Shown: positions 1-8,816 of the stretch, piece after piece
Position numbering within the stretch: position 1 is the first letter of the stretch
Layout: each line of letters begins with the position of its first letter
NCBI RefSeq assembly: GCF_005877905.1
Contig: NZ_SWDV01000038.1
Span: forward strand, 19,313-83,312
Direction of reading: 5' to 3'
Length of the DNA stretch: 64,000 nt
From: Pseudomonas nicosulfuronedens
GTDB taxonomy: Bacteria > Pseudomonadota > Gammaproteobacteria > Pseudomonadales > Pseudomonadaceae
Program-made: the position numbers and the translations under genes
Notes under the pieces: generated by a model
Databases searched by the model: none
Told to the model about the DNA's origin: nothing
What the model saw: only the letters and a program-made list of their open reading frames with translations

Positions 1-56
1 TCTGCCCGGATTGTGGCGTCGGCAAGATCGACTTCGAGATGATCGAAATCTCCTGA
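1..56 (+). CDS. rubA: Rubredoxin, C-terminal end (partial)
   Basis: Only the last 17 residues are present. The frame beginning at base 3 reads CPDCGVGKIDFEMIEIS and stops with TGA at 54-56. CPDCG is the second iron-binding CxxCG knuckle of rubredoxin, and the acidic tail is typical. Rubredoxin carries electrons from rubredoxin reductase to alkane hydroxylase. The reductase gene follows 89 bases downstream, the usual rub cluster order. The first CxxCG lies outside the window, so which paralogue (rubA1 or rubA2) this is cannot be read; rubA2 is expected from synteny. Confidence 0.85.
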   Translation, partial: CPDCGVGKIDFEMIEIS

Positions 57-145
57 GCCCGCCCCAGCACGACGAATTCATGCGGCGGCCCGGTGGCCGC
101 CGTGCTGTCTTCAGACAATGAACATTTTCAGAAGTGGAGAGCGCA

Positions 146-1300
146 ATGAGCGAAAACGCACCGTTGGTCATCATCGGCACGGGCCTGGCCGGCTACAACC
201 TGGCCCGCGAGTGGCGCAAGCTGGACAGCGAGACGCCGCTGCTGCTGATCACCGCCGACGACGGTCGCTCCTACTCCAAGCCGATGCTCTCCACCGGATT
301 CTCCAAGGACAAGGATGCCGACGGCCTGGCCATGGCCGAAGCGGGCGCCATGGCCGACCAGCTCAAGGCGCGCATCCTCACCCACACCCGTGTCACCGGC
401 ATCGACCCGGGCCATCGGCGCATCTGGATCGGCGAGGAAGAGATCCACTACCGCGACCTCGTGCTGGCCTGGGGTGCAGAAACCATTCGCGTACCGGTCG
501 AGGGTGATGCCCAGGACCTGATCTTCCCGATCAACGACCTGGAAGACTACGCACGCTTCCGCAGCGCCGCCGCTGGCAAGCGTCGGGTGCTGCTGCTGGG
601 TGCCGGCCTGATCGGCTGCGAGTTCGCCAACGACCTCTCCAGCGGCGGCTTCCAGATCGACGTAGTGGCGCCCTGCGAGCAGGTCATGCCCGGCCTGCTC
701 CATCCGGCAGCCGCCCTGGCGGTGCAGCAGGGGTTGGAAGGCCTCGGCGTGCGCTTCCACCTCGGTCCGGTGCTGAACCGCCTGGTTCGCGCCGGCAATG
801 CCCTGGAAGCGCACCTCTCCGATGGTCAGGTGATCGCCTGCGACCTGGTCGTCTCCGCCGTCGGCCTGCGCCCGCGCATCGACCTGGCCGCTGCCGCCGG
901 CCTGGATATCAACCGCGGCGTGATGGTCAACCGCGAACTGCGTTCCTCCCATGCCAATATCTACGCCCTGGGTGATTGCGCCGAGGTCGACGGTCTCAAC
1001 CTGCTCTACGTGATGCCACTGATGTCCTGCGCCCGCGCGCTGGCGCAGACCCTGGCCGGCAAGCCGACGCCGGTGGCCTACGGTGCCATGCCGGTGACCG
1101 TGAAGACGCCGGTTTGCCCGCTGGTGGTGTCGCCGCCGCCGCGTGGCAGCGAGGGCGAATGGCAGGTGGAAGGCTCTGGCCCGGACCTCAAGGTGCTGTG
1201 CCGGGATACCGCCGGTCGATTGCTCGGATACGCCCTGACGGGGGCCGCTGTGAGTGAAAAACTCTCCCTGAACAAGGAGTTGCCAGCGCTGCTGGCGTGA
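146..1300 (+). CDS. rubB: Rubredoxin-NAD(+) reductase
   Basis: 384-residue FAD/NAD(P)H oxidoreductase that passes electrons from NADH to rubredoxin in alkane oxidation. The N-terminal FAD Rossmann motif [10 protein letters not shown] is at about residues 11-20, a second dinucleotide motif [10 protein letters not shown] at about 150-160, and the FAD-contacting segment [11 protein letters not shown] near 270-280. The ATG at 146 is chosen because GGAGAG lies 5-6 bases upstream and the length equals that of known Pseudomonas RubB; a GTG at 134 would add four residues. It sits directly behind the rubredoxin gene. Confidence 0.93.
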   Translation: MSENAPLVIIGTGLAGYNLAREWRKLDSETPLLLITADDGRSYSKPMLSTGFSKDKDADGLAMAEAGAMADQLKARILTHTRVTGIDPGHRRIWIGEEEIHYRDLVLAWGAETIRVPVEGDAQDLIFPINDLEDYARFRSAAAGKRRVLLLGAGLIGCEFANDLSSGGFQIDVVAPCEQVMPGLLHPAAALAVQQGLEGLGVRFHLGPVLNRLVRAGNALEAHLSDGQVIACDLVVSAVGLRPRIDLAAAAGLDINRGVMVNRELRSSHANIYALGDCAEVDGLNLLYVMPLMSCARALAQTLAGKPTPVAYGAMPVTVKTPVCPLVVSPPPRGSEGEWQVEGSGPDLKVLCRDTAGRLLGYALTGAAVSEKLSLNKELPALLA

Positions 1301-1497
1301 CAGGCGTCGCCTATGGCGGATTTGCCGTGGGAAAGAGCCCGCAAATTGTCAGACGATACTGGCGTACCAGCTTTCGGCGTGCCATTCTCCCCCCGTCTGC
1401 CGCAGCCTAGAGCCTGTACGGCAAGCCTGCGGTGCCTTGGGGCGCTGTTGGGAAGACAGCACGGACACAACAACAACAAACCGTCAAAGAGGCATTT

Positions 1498-1770
1498 ATG
1501 CGTAAACCAGAACTCGCCGCCGCGATCGCCGAGAAGGCCGACCTCACCAAAGAACAAGCCAACAAGGTGCTGAATGCGCTGCTGGATGAAATCACTGGCG
1601 CGCTCAACCGCAAGGACAGCGTTACCCTTGTCGGTTTCGGTACCTTCGTTCAGCGCCACCGTGGCGCCCGTACCGGCAAGAACCCGCAAACCGGCCAGCC
1701 GGTCAAGATCAAAGCCAGCAACACCGTTGCCTTCAAACCAGGCAAGGCGCTGAAAGACGCCGTCAACTGA
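1498..1770 (+). CDS. hupA: HU-family DNA-binding protein
   Basis: 90-residue histone-like protein that bends and compacts DNA as a dimer. It begins MRKPELAAAIAEKADLTKEQA and carries the family signature GFGTFVQRHRGARTGKNPQTG at about residues 46-66, the beta-arm that enters the minor groove, followed by the KASNTVAFKPGKALKDAVN tail. The ATG at 1498 follows AGAGG by about 6 bases. It stands alone, 197 bases after rubB, with a hairpin behind the stop. This is the HU-alpha-like single-gene locus, not hupB, which lies near lon. Confidence 0.93.
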   Translation: MRKPELAAAIAEKADLTKEQANKVLNALLDEITGALNRKDSVTLVGFGTFVQRHRGARTGKNPQTGQPVKIKASNTVAFKPGKALKDAVN

Positions 1771-1780
1771 TCGCGTCTGA

Positions 1781-1805
1781 CCCGGAGCCAGAGCGGCTCC
1801 GGGTT
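1781..1805 (+). terminator. Hairpin after hupA
   Basis: CCCGGAGCC and GGCTCCGGG form a 9-bp perfect stem with a five-base loop, 10 bases after the hupA stop. The tail TTGCTTCC is only moderately T-rich, so termination efficiency is uncertain. Confidence 0.55.
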
Positions 1806-1905
1806 GCTTCCTCCGGTTACATAATCCCTCCAAAAGACCAGATGTAGTCTGTTTTCAAACTGGCTACAATGCGCAGACTATTGTCTCGAACGTCGAGGTT
1901 TGTGC

Positions 1906-2307
1906 ATGAAATTCCGTCTACTCCTGTGGATGCTCGGTCGCCTGATGGCCAAGGCCAGCCGCGAAAACCCCGCGTTCCAGAAGCAGCTCGAAGGCAAGGA
2001 CCTGGTGTTCCAGCTCCACACGCTCGACGGCAAGGTCGCCCGCCACTACATCGTCAAGGATCTCAAGGTCAGCGCCCGTCGCGGCACCCATCCGCAGCCG
2101 GCCTTCGCGCTGGGCTTCAAGGGCGGCGCCTACGGCTTCGCTACCATGACCTCGAAGAATCCGCAGCTGGCCTTCATGCAGGGTATCCAGAACAAGGACA
2201 TCCAGATCCAGGGCAACCCCGGCCTGGTGATCTGGTTCCAGGGTCTGGTGAAGTACCTCAAGCCGAAGAAGAAGGCCGCGCCGGCCAGCGACAAGAAAGC
2301 CGCCTGA
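1906..2307 (+). CDS. Conserved SCP2-like hypothetical protein
   Basis: 133-residue basic protein beginning MKFRLLLWMLGRLMAKASRENP and ending in a lysine-rich tail (KPKKKAAPASDKKAA). The middle (VFQLHTLDGKVARHYIVKDLKV, GFKGGAYGFATMTSK, IQIQGNPGLVIWFQGLVKYL) resembles the sterol-carrier-protein-2/SCP2-like fold in which a lipid pocket is closed by a C-terminal helix; that is my inference and no function is known to me. ATG at 1906 has GAGG 7-10 bases upstream. The gene is conserved at this place beside hupA in pseudomonads, as I recall. Confidence 0.8.
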   Translation: MKFRLLLWMLGRLMAKASRENPAFQKQLEGKDLVFQLHTLDGKVARHYIVKDLKVSARRGTHPQPAFALGFKGGAYGFATMTSKNPQLAFMQGIQNKDIQIQGNPGLVIWFQGLVKYLKPKKKAAPASDKKAA

Positions 2308-2323
2308 GTTTCCTGCGCGCTCG

Positions 2324-2348
2324 AAAAAGGCCCCCGACGGGCCTTTTT
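2324..2348 (+). terminator. Intrinsic terminator
   Basis: AAAAAGGCCC and GGGCCTTTTT form a 10-bp stem with a CCGAC loop and a T-run, 17 bases after the stop at 2307. The A-rich left arm could also serve the minus strand, but the facing gene ends 132 bases away. Confidence 0.85.
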
Positions 2349-2383
2349 CATTTCTGCCGGAAGAAATGCGTTGGAAGGGCACT

Positions 2384-2463
2384 CGTAGGATGGGTGGAGC
2401 GAAGCGATACCCATGCTGTCGGTGCATTCGGATTGATGGGTATCGCTCCACGCCATCCTGCGG
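2384..2463. repeat. Long imperfect inverted repeat, REP/BIME-like
   Basis: Arms AGGATGGGTGGAGCG...GATACCCATG (from 2387) and GATGGGTATCGCTCCACGCC...ATCCT (to about 2460) are near-complementary around a short AT-rich centre. It lies between two convergent genes, the usual place of Pseudomonas REP-type elements, and belongs to a different sequence class from the repeats at 44782, 45654, 54343 and 54453. Confidence 0.75.
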
Positions 2464-2479
2464 CGAGGTCAGGCCCGCT

Positions 2480-3886
2480 TCAGTGCGCGGGATTGAACTG
2501 GCTGGCCAGCTCGCGCAGCACCGCTTCGGCGTCGAGTACCTTGCGCACGGCGTCTTCGGCCTTCTCGCGCGGGATATCCAGGCGATCCAGCAGGTCCTGC
2601 GGAATGTCGGTCTCGGGGCCGCTGCCGATGCCGTGGTTGCGCAGCAGGCGGGTCGCCAGGCAGACCAGGTTGGCGTAGGCCGAGCAGTCGCCGGCATAGG
2701 TCGGGTCGTGCTGGAAGCGCAGCGCGGTGTAGATCTCTTCCGGCATGTCCCAGGTGCGCATCAGCCAGGCGCCGATCTGCTCGCGGGTAATGCCCAGCAG
2801 GTGCTGCTCGACGAGGTTGTGCTCGACGTGCGGATTCACCTCCAGGTGCCGGCAGATCAGCGAGAAGTGCGGCGGGAAGATGTGTGCCAGGACCAGGTAG
2901 CCGATGCTGTGCAGCAGGCCGCCCAGGTAGGTCAGGCCGGCTTCCGGACGCTCGGCGCGTGGCACGGCGCGGGTCAGCCCCTCGATCACTGCGGCGGTGT
3001 AGATTGCCTGGTGCCAGTAGGGCGTGGCGTGCTGCGGCTGGTCCTTGGGCAGGCTCAGGGTCTTGCCCAGGGCCAGGCCGAGGGCCAGGTTGATCACCAG
3101 GTCGAAGCCCAGTACGCGGACGATGGCGTCCTCCACCGAGCGGATCTTGCCGGGCGCGGCGTAGTAGGGCGACGCCGCCCAGCTCACTACCTGCGCGGCC
3201 AGTGCCGGGTCGGTCTCCACCACGCCGGTGATGTCGTCCACCGTGGCGTTGGGATCGACGCGCAGCTTGATGATCTTCTGTGCGGTTTCCGGCAGCGGTG
3301 GAATCTCGATGGTTTCCTCGAGGCGCTGCTGGATGCGGCGGGCGGTGAACGCCTGCACGGCCTGGGTGATTTCCTTGCGGTCGTCGTCCGGGCGGTCGAG
3401 GTTCGGCCGGATCGATTCCAGCGCCACGCCGAAGCGTGCCGCGCTGGCTTTCTCCAGCAGGCTGCGGAAGGACGCGGTGGGAATCTCCAGTAGCGTACCT
3501 GCGGTGCCGGACTCGATCAGCAGCTGGGGTTCCTGCAGCAGGCGCTCGTCATACAGGCAGGGCGAGCTGGTCAGCGGTGGCAGCGCCGGCAGGCGGCCGA
3601 GCTGGTGCTTGCCGAGCATGCGCTCCAGGCGGTCGGGCTTGACCGCCACCAGCTTGCGCCCGGTGAGTTCGGCCAGGCGGTTCAGGTCCAGCAGCTGGCT
3701 TTGCGGGAACAGCACCAGCAGGGTGCCGACGGCATCTTCCAGCAGGCTGGCCTGCACCCGGCGCGCGGCCGGAAGCGTCGTGACGTCGCAGACTTCGCGA
3801 GACGGTATGCCCAGCTTGGCGAGCAGCTGCAGGATGACCTCGGGGGCCTGCGAGGAGTCGGATGGGGCGCGTGCGGCGTCGCTCAT
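2480..3886 (-). CDS. HDOD-domain signalling protein with YbaK-like N-terminus
   Basis: 468-residue protein. The C-terminal half carries an HDOD domain, a metal-less relative of HD phosphohydrolases: EIPPLPETAQKIIKLRVDPNATV at about 215-240, then the ETDPALAAQVV and VLGFDLVINLALGLALGKTL helices. The N-terminal 170 residues (ILQLLAKLGIPSREVCDV, LVLFPQSQLLDLNRLAEL, KLVAVKPDRLERMLG) resemble the YbaK/aminoacyl-tRNA deacylase fold. HDOD proteins usually act as signalling adaptors in motility or c-di-GMP control; the partner here is unknown. ATG at 3886 is preferred; the frame stays open 189 bases further upstream but that part has no protein-like features. Confidence 0.82.
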   Translation of the reverse strand: MSDAARAPSDSSQAPEVILQLLAKLGIPSREVCDVTTLPAARRVQASLLEDAVGTLLVLFPQSQLLDLNRLAELTGRKLVAVKPDRLERMLGKHQLGRLPALPPLTSSPCLYDERLLQEPQLLIESGTAGTLLEIPTASFRSLLEKASAARFGVALESIRPNLDRPDDDRKEITQAVQAFTARRIQQRLEETIEIPPLPETAQKIIKLRVDPNATVDDITGVVETDPALAAQVVSWAASPYYAAPGKIRSVEDAIVRVLGFDLVINLALGLALGKTLSLPKDQPQHATPYWHQAIYTAAVIEGLTRAVPRAERPEAGLTYLGGLLHSIGYLVLAHIFPPHFSLICRHLEVNPHVEHNLVEQHLLGITREQIGAWLMRTWDMPEEIYTALRFQHDPTYAGDCSAYANLVCLATRLLRNHGIGSGPETDIPQDLLDRLDIPREKAEDAVRKVLDAEAVLRELASQFNPAH

Positions 3887-3977
3887 GAATGTGATCCGGT
3901 TATCAACGGCTGGGTCGGAGTATAACCACGCAGTCAGCGTGACCGAGCAGTCAACTGACCGATGAAAGTGAAATAGA

Positions 3978-6053
3978 TCACACTTGCCCGTATTGCTGCC
4001 CGTGTCGCAGCCAGCGCGCCAGCAACGGGCTGACCGATTGCGGCCAGTGTGCCAGCAGGGCCTGGGCCGCATCACGTACTGCCGGCAGCAGGTCGGCGTC
4101 GCGCATCAGGTCGGCCACCTTGAATTGCAGCAGGCCAGTCTGGCGGGTGCCGAGCATTTCGCCGGGACCACGCAGTTCCAGGTCCTTTTCGGCGATGACG
4201 AAGCCGTCGCAGGTCTCGCGCATGATTCCCAGGCGCTCACGGCCGATCTGCGACAGCGGCGGGTGGTAGAGCAGCACGCAGTGGCTCGCCGCACTGCCCC
4301 GGCCGACGCGGCCACGTAGCTGGTGCAATTGGGCCAGGCCAAGGCGCTCGGGGTTCTCGATGATCATCAGGCTGGAGTTGGGCACGTCCACGCCGACCTC
4401 GATCACCGTGGTAGCCACCAGCAGCTGCAGCAGGCCTTCCTTGAAGGCTTCCATGACCACGGCCTTGTCCGCCGGCTTCATACGTCCGTGAATCAGCCCC
4501 ACGCGCAGTTCGCCCAGCGCCGAGGAGAGTTCCTCGTAGGTGGTTTCGGCGGCCTGGCAGGTCAGTTCTTCGGATTCCTCGATCAGCGTGCACACCCAGT
4601 ACGCCTGTCGCCCTTCGGCGCAGGCCGCACGAACACGCTCGATCACTTCGATGCGGCGGCTGTCGGCCACCAGCACGGTGTTCACCGGGGTACGGCCGGG
4701 CGGCAGCTCGTCGAGGATCGAGGTGTCCAGGTCGGCGTAGGCGCTCATCGCCAGGGTCCGCGGGATGGGCGTGGCGGTCATGATCAGCTGGTGCGGGCAG
4801 AGCCGGCCGTCGACACCTTTCTGGCGCAGGGCGAGGCGCTGCTGCACGCCGAAGCGGTGCTGCTCGTCGATGATCACCAGAGCCAGGCGCTTGAACTTCA
4901 CTTCGTCCTGGAACAGCGCGTGGGTGCCGACGATCATCGGCGCGCCGCCGGCAATCTGCTCCAGTGCGCTGGCGCGGGCCTTGCCCTTGAGCTTGCCGGC
5001 CAGCCAGGCGACTTCGATGCCCAGCGGCTGCAGCCATTTGGTGAAGTTGAGGAAGTGCTGCTCGGCAAGGATCTCGGTGGGCGCCATCAGCGCCACCTGG
5101 TAGCCGGCTTCCAGTGCCTGAAGGGCGGCGAGGGCGGCGACCACGGTCTTGCCGGCGCCGACATCGCCTTGTACCAGGCGCAGCATGGGTTCGGGCTGGG
5201 CGAGGTCGTAGGCGATCTCCGCGCCCACGCGCTGCTGCGCGCCGGTGGGCTTGAAGCCGAGATTTTTCAGGTACAGCGCCGGTAGGCGCTTGGCCGGTGG
5301 CAGTTGCGGCGCGGCCTGGGAACGCACGCTCTCGCGCAGGCGCTGCAACGACAGCTGGTGGGTCAGCAGCTCCTCGAAGGCGAGGCGGTGCTGGGCCCAG
5401 TGGCGGCCTTCGGCGAGCTCTTCCAGGTCAGCGTCCGGCGGTGGCCGGTGCAGGTAGCGGATGGCTTCGTCCAGCGGGCCCAGTCGGTAGTCGCGGGCCA
5501 GCTCCGCTGGCAGCCAGTCCGGCAGGCTCGACGGGCCCAGGCGCGCCAGGGTCTGCTCGCTGAGCTGGCGCAGGCGCTGCTGGGTGAGGCCCTCGGTGGT
5601 CGGGTAGATCGGCGTGAGCGTCTGCTCCACCGGCGCCGCGGCGGCATCGGTGAGCGAGCGGTATTCGGGGTGGTAGATCTCCAGGCCGGAAGCGCCGGGA
5701 CGCGCCTCACCGTAGCAACGCAGGTGCGTGCCGCGCTTGAGATTCTCTTTCTGCGCCTGGCTGAAGTGGTAGAAGCGCAGGCTCAATACGCCGGTGCCGT
5801 CCTGCAGGCGCACCAGCAAACTGCGGCGCTTGCCCATCACCACGTCAGCGCCGGAGACCACGCCTTCGACCACCGCATCCTGTCCCGGACGAAGCGCGCC
5901 GATGGGGGTGATGCGGGTGCGGTCCTGGTAGCGCAGCGGCAGGTGGAAGAGGATGTCCTGGAGGTTTTCCAGGCCGACCTTCGCCAGCTTCTCTTCCAGC
6001 GCGGCGCCCACGCCCTTGAGCGCGGTGACCGGGACGTTCGACAGATCGGTCAT
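3978..6053 (-). CDS. recG: ATP-dependent DNA helicase RecG
   Basis: 691-residue SF2 helicase that remodels stalled forks and Holliday junctions. The N-terminal wedge/OB domain covers about 1-170 (ALKGVGAALEEKLAKVGL, DAVVEGVVSG). Helicase motifs follow in order: Walker A GDVGAGKTVVA (about 293-303), DEQH-box IIDEQHRFG, MTATPIPRT, and QLRGRVGRG, then the C-terminal QFKVADLMRDADLL hook. Length is normal for the family. Its ATG overlaps the oxyR stop as ATGA, so oxyR and recG are co-transcribed, the arrangement known in Pseudomonas. Confidence 0.96.
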   Translation of the reverse strand: MTDLSNVPVTALKGVGAALEEKLAKVGLENLQDILFHLPLRYQDRTRITPIGALRPGQDAVVEGVVSGADVVMGKRRSLLVRLQDGTGVLSLRFYHFSQAQKENLKRGTHLRCYGEARPGASGLEIYHPEYRSLTDAAAAPVEQTLTPIYPTTEGLTQQRLRQLSEQTLARLGPSSLPDWLPAELARDYRLGPLDEAIRYLHRPPPDADLEELAEGRHWAQHRLAFEELLTHQLSLQRLRESVRSQAAPQLPPAKRLPALYLKNLGFKPTGAQQRVGAEIAYDLAQPEPMLRLVQGDVGAGKTVVAALAALQALEAGYQVALMAPTEILAEQHFLNFTKWLQPLGIEVAWLAGKLKGKARASALEQIAGGAPMIVGTHALFQDEVKFKRLALVIIDEQHRFGVQQRLALRQKGVDGRLCPHQLIMTATPIPRTLAMSAYADLDTSILDELPPGRTPVNTVLVADSRRIEVIERVRAACAEGRQAYWVCTLIEESEELTCQAAETTYEELSSALGELRVGLIHGRMKPADKAVVMEAFKEGLLQLLVATTVIEVGVDVPNSSLMIIENPERLGLAQLHQLRGRVGRGSAASHCVLLYHPPLSQIGRERLGIMRETCDGFVIAEKDLELRGPGEMLGTRQTGLLQFKVADLMRDADLLPAVRDAAQALLAHWPQSVSPLLARWLRHGQQYGQV

Positions 6054-6982
6054 GCCGGCTCGGCTTCACCCTTGACGGTCGGTTTGGCGACCGAGCACAG
6101 GCGGATCGAGTCGGCCAGCACCTCGATGGCGCGCGGCCGCGGGAAGCTGGCGCGCCAGGCGATGGCGACGGTGCGGAAGGGGACCGGCGCGCTGAACGGG
6201 CGCACTTCCAGCACGCCCGGTGCGTAGTGGTGGCTGTCCACGGCGGAGAAGGGCAGCACGGATACGCCAAGGCCGGAGGCGACCATGTGGCGAATGGTTT
6301 CCAGCGAGCTGGATTCCACGGTGGTGTGTTTGTTTTCGCTGCCCTTGTGGGTTGTCGGGCAGGCTTCCAGGACCTGGTCGCGGAAGCAGTGGCCCTCGCC
6401 CAGCAGGAGCAGGCTCTTGTCGTTGAGCAGCTCCGGGTCGATGGTTTTCTTCGCGGTCCACGGGTGGTCCGCTGGCATCAGCACGTAGAAGGGCTCATCG
6501 AACAGCTGCAGGGTCAACACGTCGGCTTCCTGGAACGGCAGGGCGATGATGATCGCGTCCAGCTCGCCGGTGCGCAGCTTGTCGCGCAGGATGTGGGTGA
6601 AGTTTTCCTCGATGTACAGCGGCATCTGCGGGGCGACCCGGTGCAGCTGCGGGATCAGGTGCGGGAACAGGTACGGGCCGATGGTGTAGATCGCACCGAC
6701 CTTGAGCGGCGAGGTCAGCTGGTTCTTGCCGGCCTGGGCCAGCTCACGGATGCCCTGGGCCTGCTCGAGCACCTTCTGCGCCTGCGCCACGATGCCTTCG
6801 CCGACCGGGGTCAGGCGCACCGCACTCTTGCTGCGCTCGAAGATCAGTACGCCGAGCTCGTCTTCCAGCTTCTTCACGCCCACCGACAGGGTCGGCTGGC
6901 TGACGTGGCAGCGCTCCGCGGCGCGGCCGAAGTGTTGCTCCTGGGCAAGCGTGACGATGTAGCGCAGTTCGGTAAGGGTCAT
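6050..6982 (-). CDS. oxyR: Hydrogen-peroxide sensor regulator OxyR
   Basis: 310-residue LysR-type regulator that activates catalase and peroxidase genes when oxidised. The winged helix-turn-helix is at residues 1-60 (MTLTELRYIVTLAQEQHFGRAAERCHVSQPTLS). The two redox cysteines are visible in GHCFRDQVLEAC, nine residues apart at about 199 and 208, so the disulfide switch is intact. The ATG at 6982 gives the standard family length; longer upstream reading is out of family. It overlaps recG by 4 bases. Confidence 0.96.
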   Translation of the reverse strand: MTLTELRYIVTLAQEQHFGRAAERCHVSQPTLSVGVKKLEDELGVLIFERSKSAVRLTPVGEGIVAQAQKVLEQAQGIRELAQAGKNQLTSPLKVGAIYTIGPYLFPHLIPQLHRVAPQMPLYIEENFTHILRDKLRTGELDAIIIALPFQEADVLTLQLFDEPFYVLMPADHPWTAKKTIDPELLNDKSLLLLGEGHCFRDQVLEACPTTHKGSENKHTTVESSSLETIRHMVASGLGVSVLPFSAVDSHHYAPGVLEVRPFSAPVPFRTVAIAWRASFPRPRAIEVLADSIRLCSVAKPTVKGEAEPA

Positions 6983-7077
6983 GGCGACTAAGTCCGTTGA
7001 GGTGGCCCAAGCATAGCGGCTGCACCGCCGCGAACCAACCGCGCTAAACTGCCGAGCTTTGATTCGCGGAGCCAAGC

Positions 7078-7947
7078 ATGAGCAAGAGCACCTTCCCCAG
7101 CCTGATGATCGTTGGTTGTGGTGACGTCGGAAGCCGCCTGGGACGCCAGCTGGCCGCGCGGGACTGGCGCGTCCACGGCTTGCGCCGCCACATTGCCGCG
7201 TTGCCGCTGGAAGTGCTGCCTGTGGCCGGCGATCTGGGCCAGCTGGAGTGCCCCGACTCCTGGCCGATCGGCCCGCTCGATTACCTGGTGTACTGCGCCG
7301 CCGCGACCCAACACGACGAGGCCGGTTATCGCGCCGCCTACGTCGAAGGCCTGCGCAATACGCTCGGTTGGTTGCAGCAGCGCGGGCAAACACCCAAGCG
7401 CCTGTTGTTCGTATCCAGCAGCGGTGTGTACGCCCAGAAGGATGGCGAGTGGATCGACGAGACCTCGCCCGCCGAAGCCCAGAGCTATTCCGGCAGCGTG
7501 ATGCTTGAAGCTGAGCAGGTGGCGTTGCAGAGCGGCATTCCCGCCAGCGTCGTGCGCCTCACCGGTATCTACGGCCCTGGCCGCGAGTGGCTGCTCAAGC
7601 AGGTGCGCGAAGGCTATCGCGTGGCCAGCGAGCCGCCGTTGTATGCCAACCGCATCCACGCCGAAGACTGCGCCGGCCTGCTGGCCCATCTGCTGGAATC
7701 CGACCGCAGCGGCGTTGCACTGGAAGCTTGCTACCTCGGCGTCGACAACGACCCGGCGGCGCTGCACGAGGTGGTCGGCTGGCTGCGCGAGCAACTGGGC
7801 GTCAGCCAATGGTCTGAAGAGCAGACCGTGCGCCGCGCCGGCAGCAAGCGCTGCAGCAACGCCCGCGCCCGTGCGCTGGGCTGGGAGCCGCGCTACCCGA
7901 GCTTCCGTGAAGGCTACGCGGCGATCCTCGCCGGCAAACAGGACTGA
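7078..7947 (+). CDS. NAD-dependent epimerase/dehydratase (YeeZ-like SDR)
   Basis: 289-residue extended/atypical short-chain dehydrogenase-like protein. The nucleotide-binding motif VGCGDVGSRLG is at about residues 12-22, and LLFVSSSGVYAQ near 105-116 matches the serine-containing strand, but the usual YxxxK is degenerate: only SYSGSVMLEAE follows. The substrate is unknown. GGAG stands about 10 bases before the ATG. The AraC regulator gene begins one base after its stop, so the two are probably one transcript. It is divergent from oxyR with a 95-base gap. Confidence 0.85.
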   Translation: MSKSTFPSLMIVGCGDVGSRLGRQLAARDWRVHGLRRHIAALPLEVLPVAGDLGQLECPDSWPIGPLDYLVYCAAATQHDEAGYRAAYVEGLRNTLGWLQQRGQTPKRLLFVSSSGVYAQKDGEWIDETSPAEAQSYSGSVMLEAEQVALQSGIPASVVRLTGIYGPGREWLLKQVREGYRVASEPPLYANRIHAEDCAGLLAHLLESDRSGVALEACYLGVDNDPAALHEVVGWLREQLGVSQWSEEQTVRRAGSKRCSNARARALGWEPRYPSFREGYAAILAGKQD

Positions 7948-7948
7948 G

Positions 7949-8749
7949 ATGGACGCCAACCGGCTGCTGGCACGCCCCTGGTTGCCGGGGGTGGAGTTGT
8001 TCCATGCGGACTTCTCCGGCCAGCCGTTTGGCCGCCACAGCCACGATGCCTTTGCCATCGGCGCGATCCTCCACGGCGCTGGCGGCTACCAGTGCCGTGG
8101 CGCGCACCATGTACTGCCGGCCGGCACCCTGTCGCTGATGAACCCGGAGGAGCCGCACACCGGCAATGCCGAGTCCGAGCGCCTGGTCTATCGCATGCTC
8201 TACATCGAGGAATCGCGCCTGCTCCCGCTGCTCGGCCGCAAGCAGCTGCCGCGTGGTTTCCAGGCGCTCAATCCGCATGATGACGGCCGGGTTGCCGAGG
8301 CGCTGCGGCGCGTCGCCACGGAGTTCGAGCGCAACGACGCGCTGGCGCTGGAGAGCGAGCTGCTGGCGTTGCTGGAGCTGGTGTTCGTCCGCCACGGCGG
8401 CATGCGCCCGACAGCTTCGGCATCGCGCGATGGCAGCGTCACTGCCAAGTTGCGGGATTACCTGGAAGCGCATTACCGCGAGGCGGTCAGTCTCGAGGAG
8501 CTTGCTGCGCTGCTGCAGCGTCATCCGCGCCACCTGATCGAAGCCTTCCGTAACGCTTATGGTGTGCCGCCGCATACCTACCTGTTGCAGCGACGCATCC
8601 GCGAGGCCAAGCGCCTGCTGGTGGCCGGCGAGAAGCCGCTGGAGGTCGCGCTGACCCTGGGTTTCTACGACCAGGCGCATTTCTCCGGCACCTTCCGCCG
8701 CTTCACCGGCGTCACCCCTGGGCGCTTCCTGCGCGCCACGCGTACCTGA
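7949..8749 (+). CDS. AraC-family transcriptional regulator
   Basis: 266-residue regulator. The N-terminal cupin sensor domain (ELFHADFSGQPFGRHSHDAFAIGAILHGAGGYQCRG, residues 16-50, with PAGTLSLMNPEEPHTG) precedes a C-terminal AraC/XylS DNA-binding domain with both helix-turn-helices (VSLEELAALLQRHPRHLIEAFRNAYGVPPHTYL and PLEVALTLGFYDQAHFSGTFRRFTGVTPGRF). The ATG at 7949 sits one base past the preceding stop. The LysE-type exporter gene 67 bases downstream is a likely target; this AraC-next-to-LysE pairing is common, and the inducer is presumably an amino acid or related compound. Confidence 0.9.
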   Translation: MDANRLLARPWLPGVELFHADFSGQPFGRHSHDAFAIGAILHGAGGYQCRGAHHVLPAGTLSLMNPEEPHTGNAESERLVYRMLYIEESRLLPLLGRKQLPRGFQALNPHDDGRVAEALRRVATEFERNDALALESELLALLELVFVRHGGMRPTASASRDGSVTAKLRDYLEAHYREAVSLEELAALLQRHPRHLIEAFRNAYGVPPHTYLLQRRIREAKRLLVAGEKPLEVALTLGFYDQAHFSGTFRRFTGVTPGRFLRATRT

Positions 8750-8816
8750 CTTTCTTCCAAGACCGGCGAACCCCGGCACTTCCAGACTGCGCGACGCCGC
8801 TATCCGGGAGATCACC

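Noticed and set aside
2366..2480. Short ORFs across the 2384-2463 repeat
   Set aside because: The segment is an inverted repeat, and the frames are by-products.
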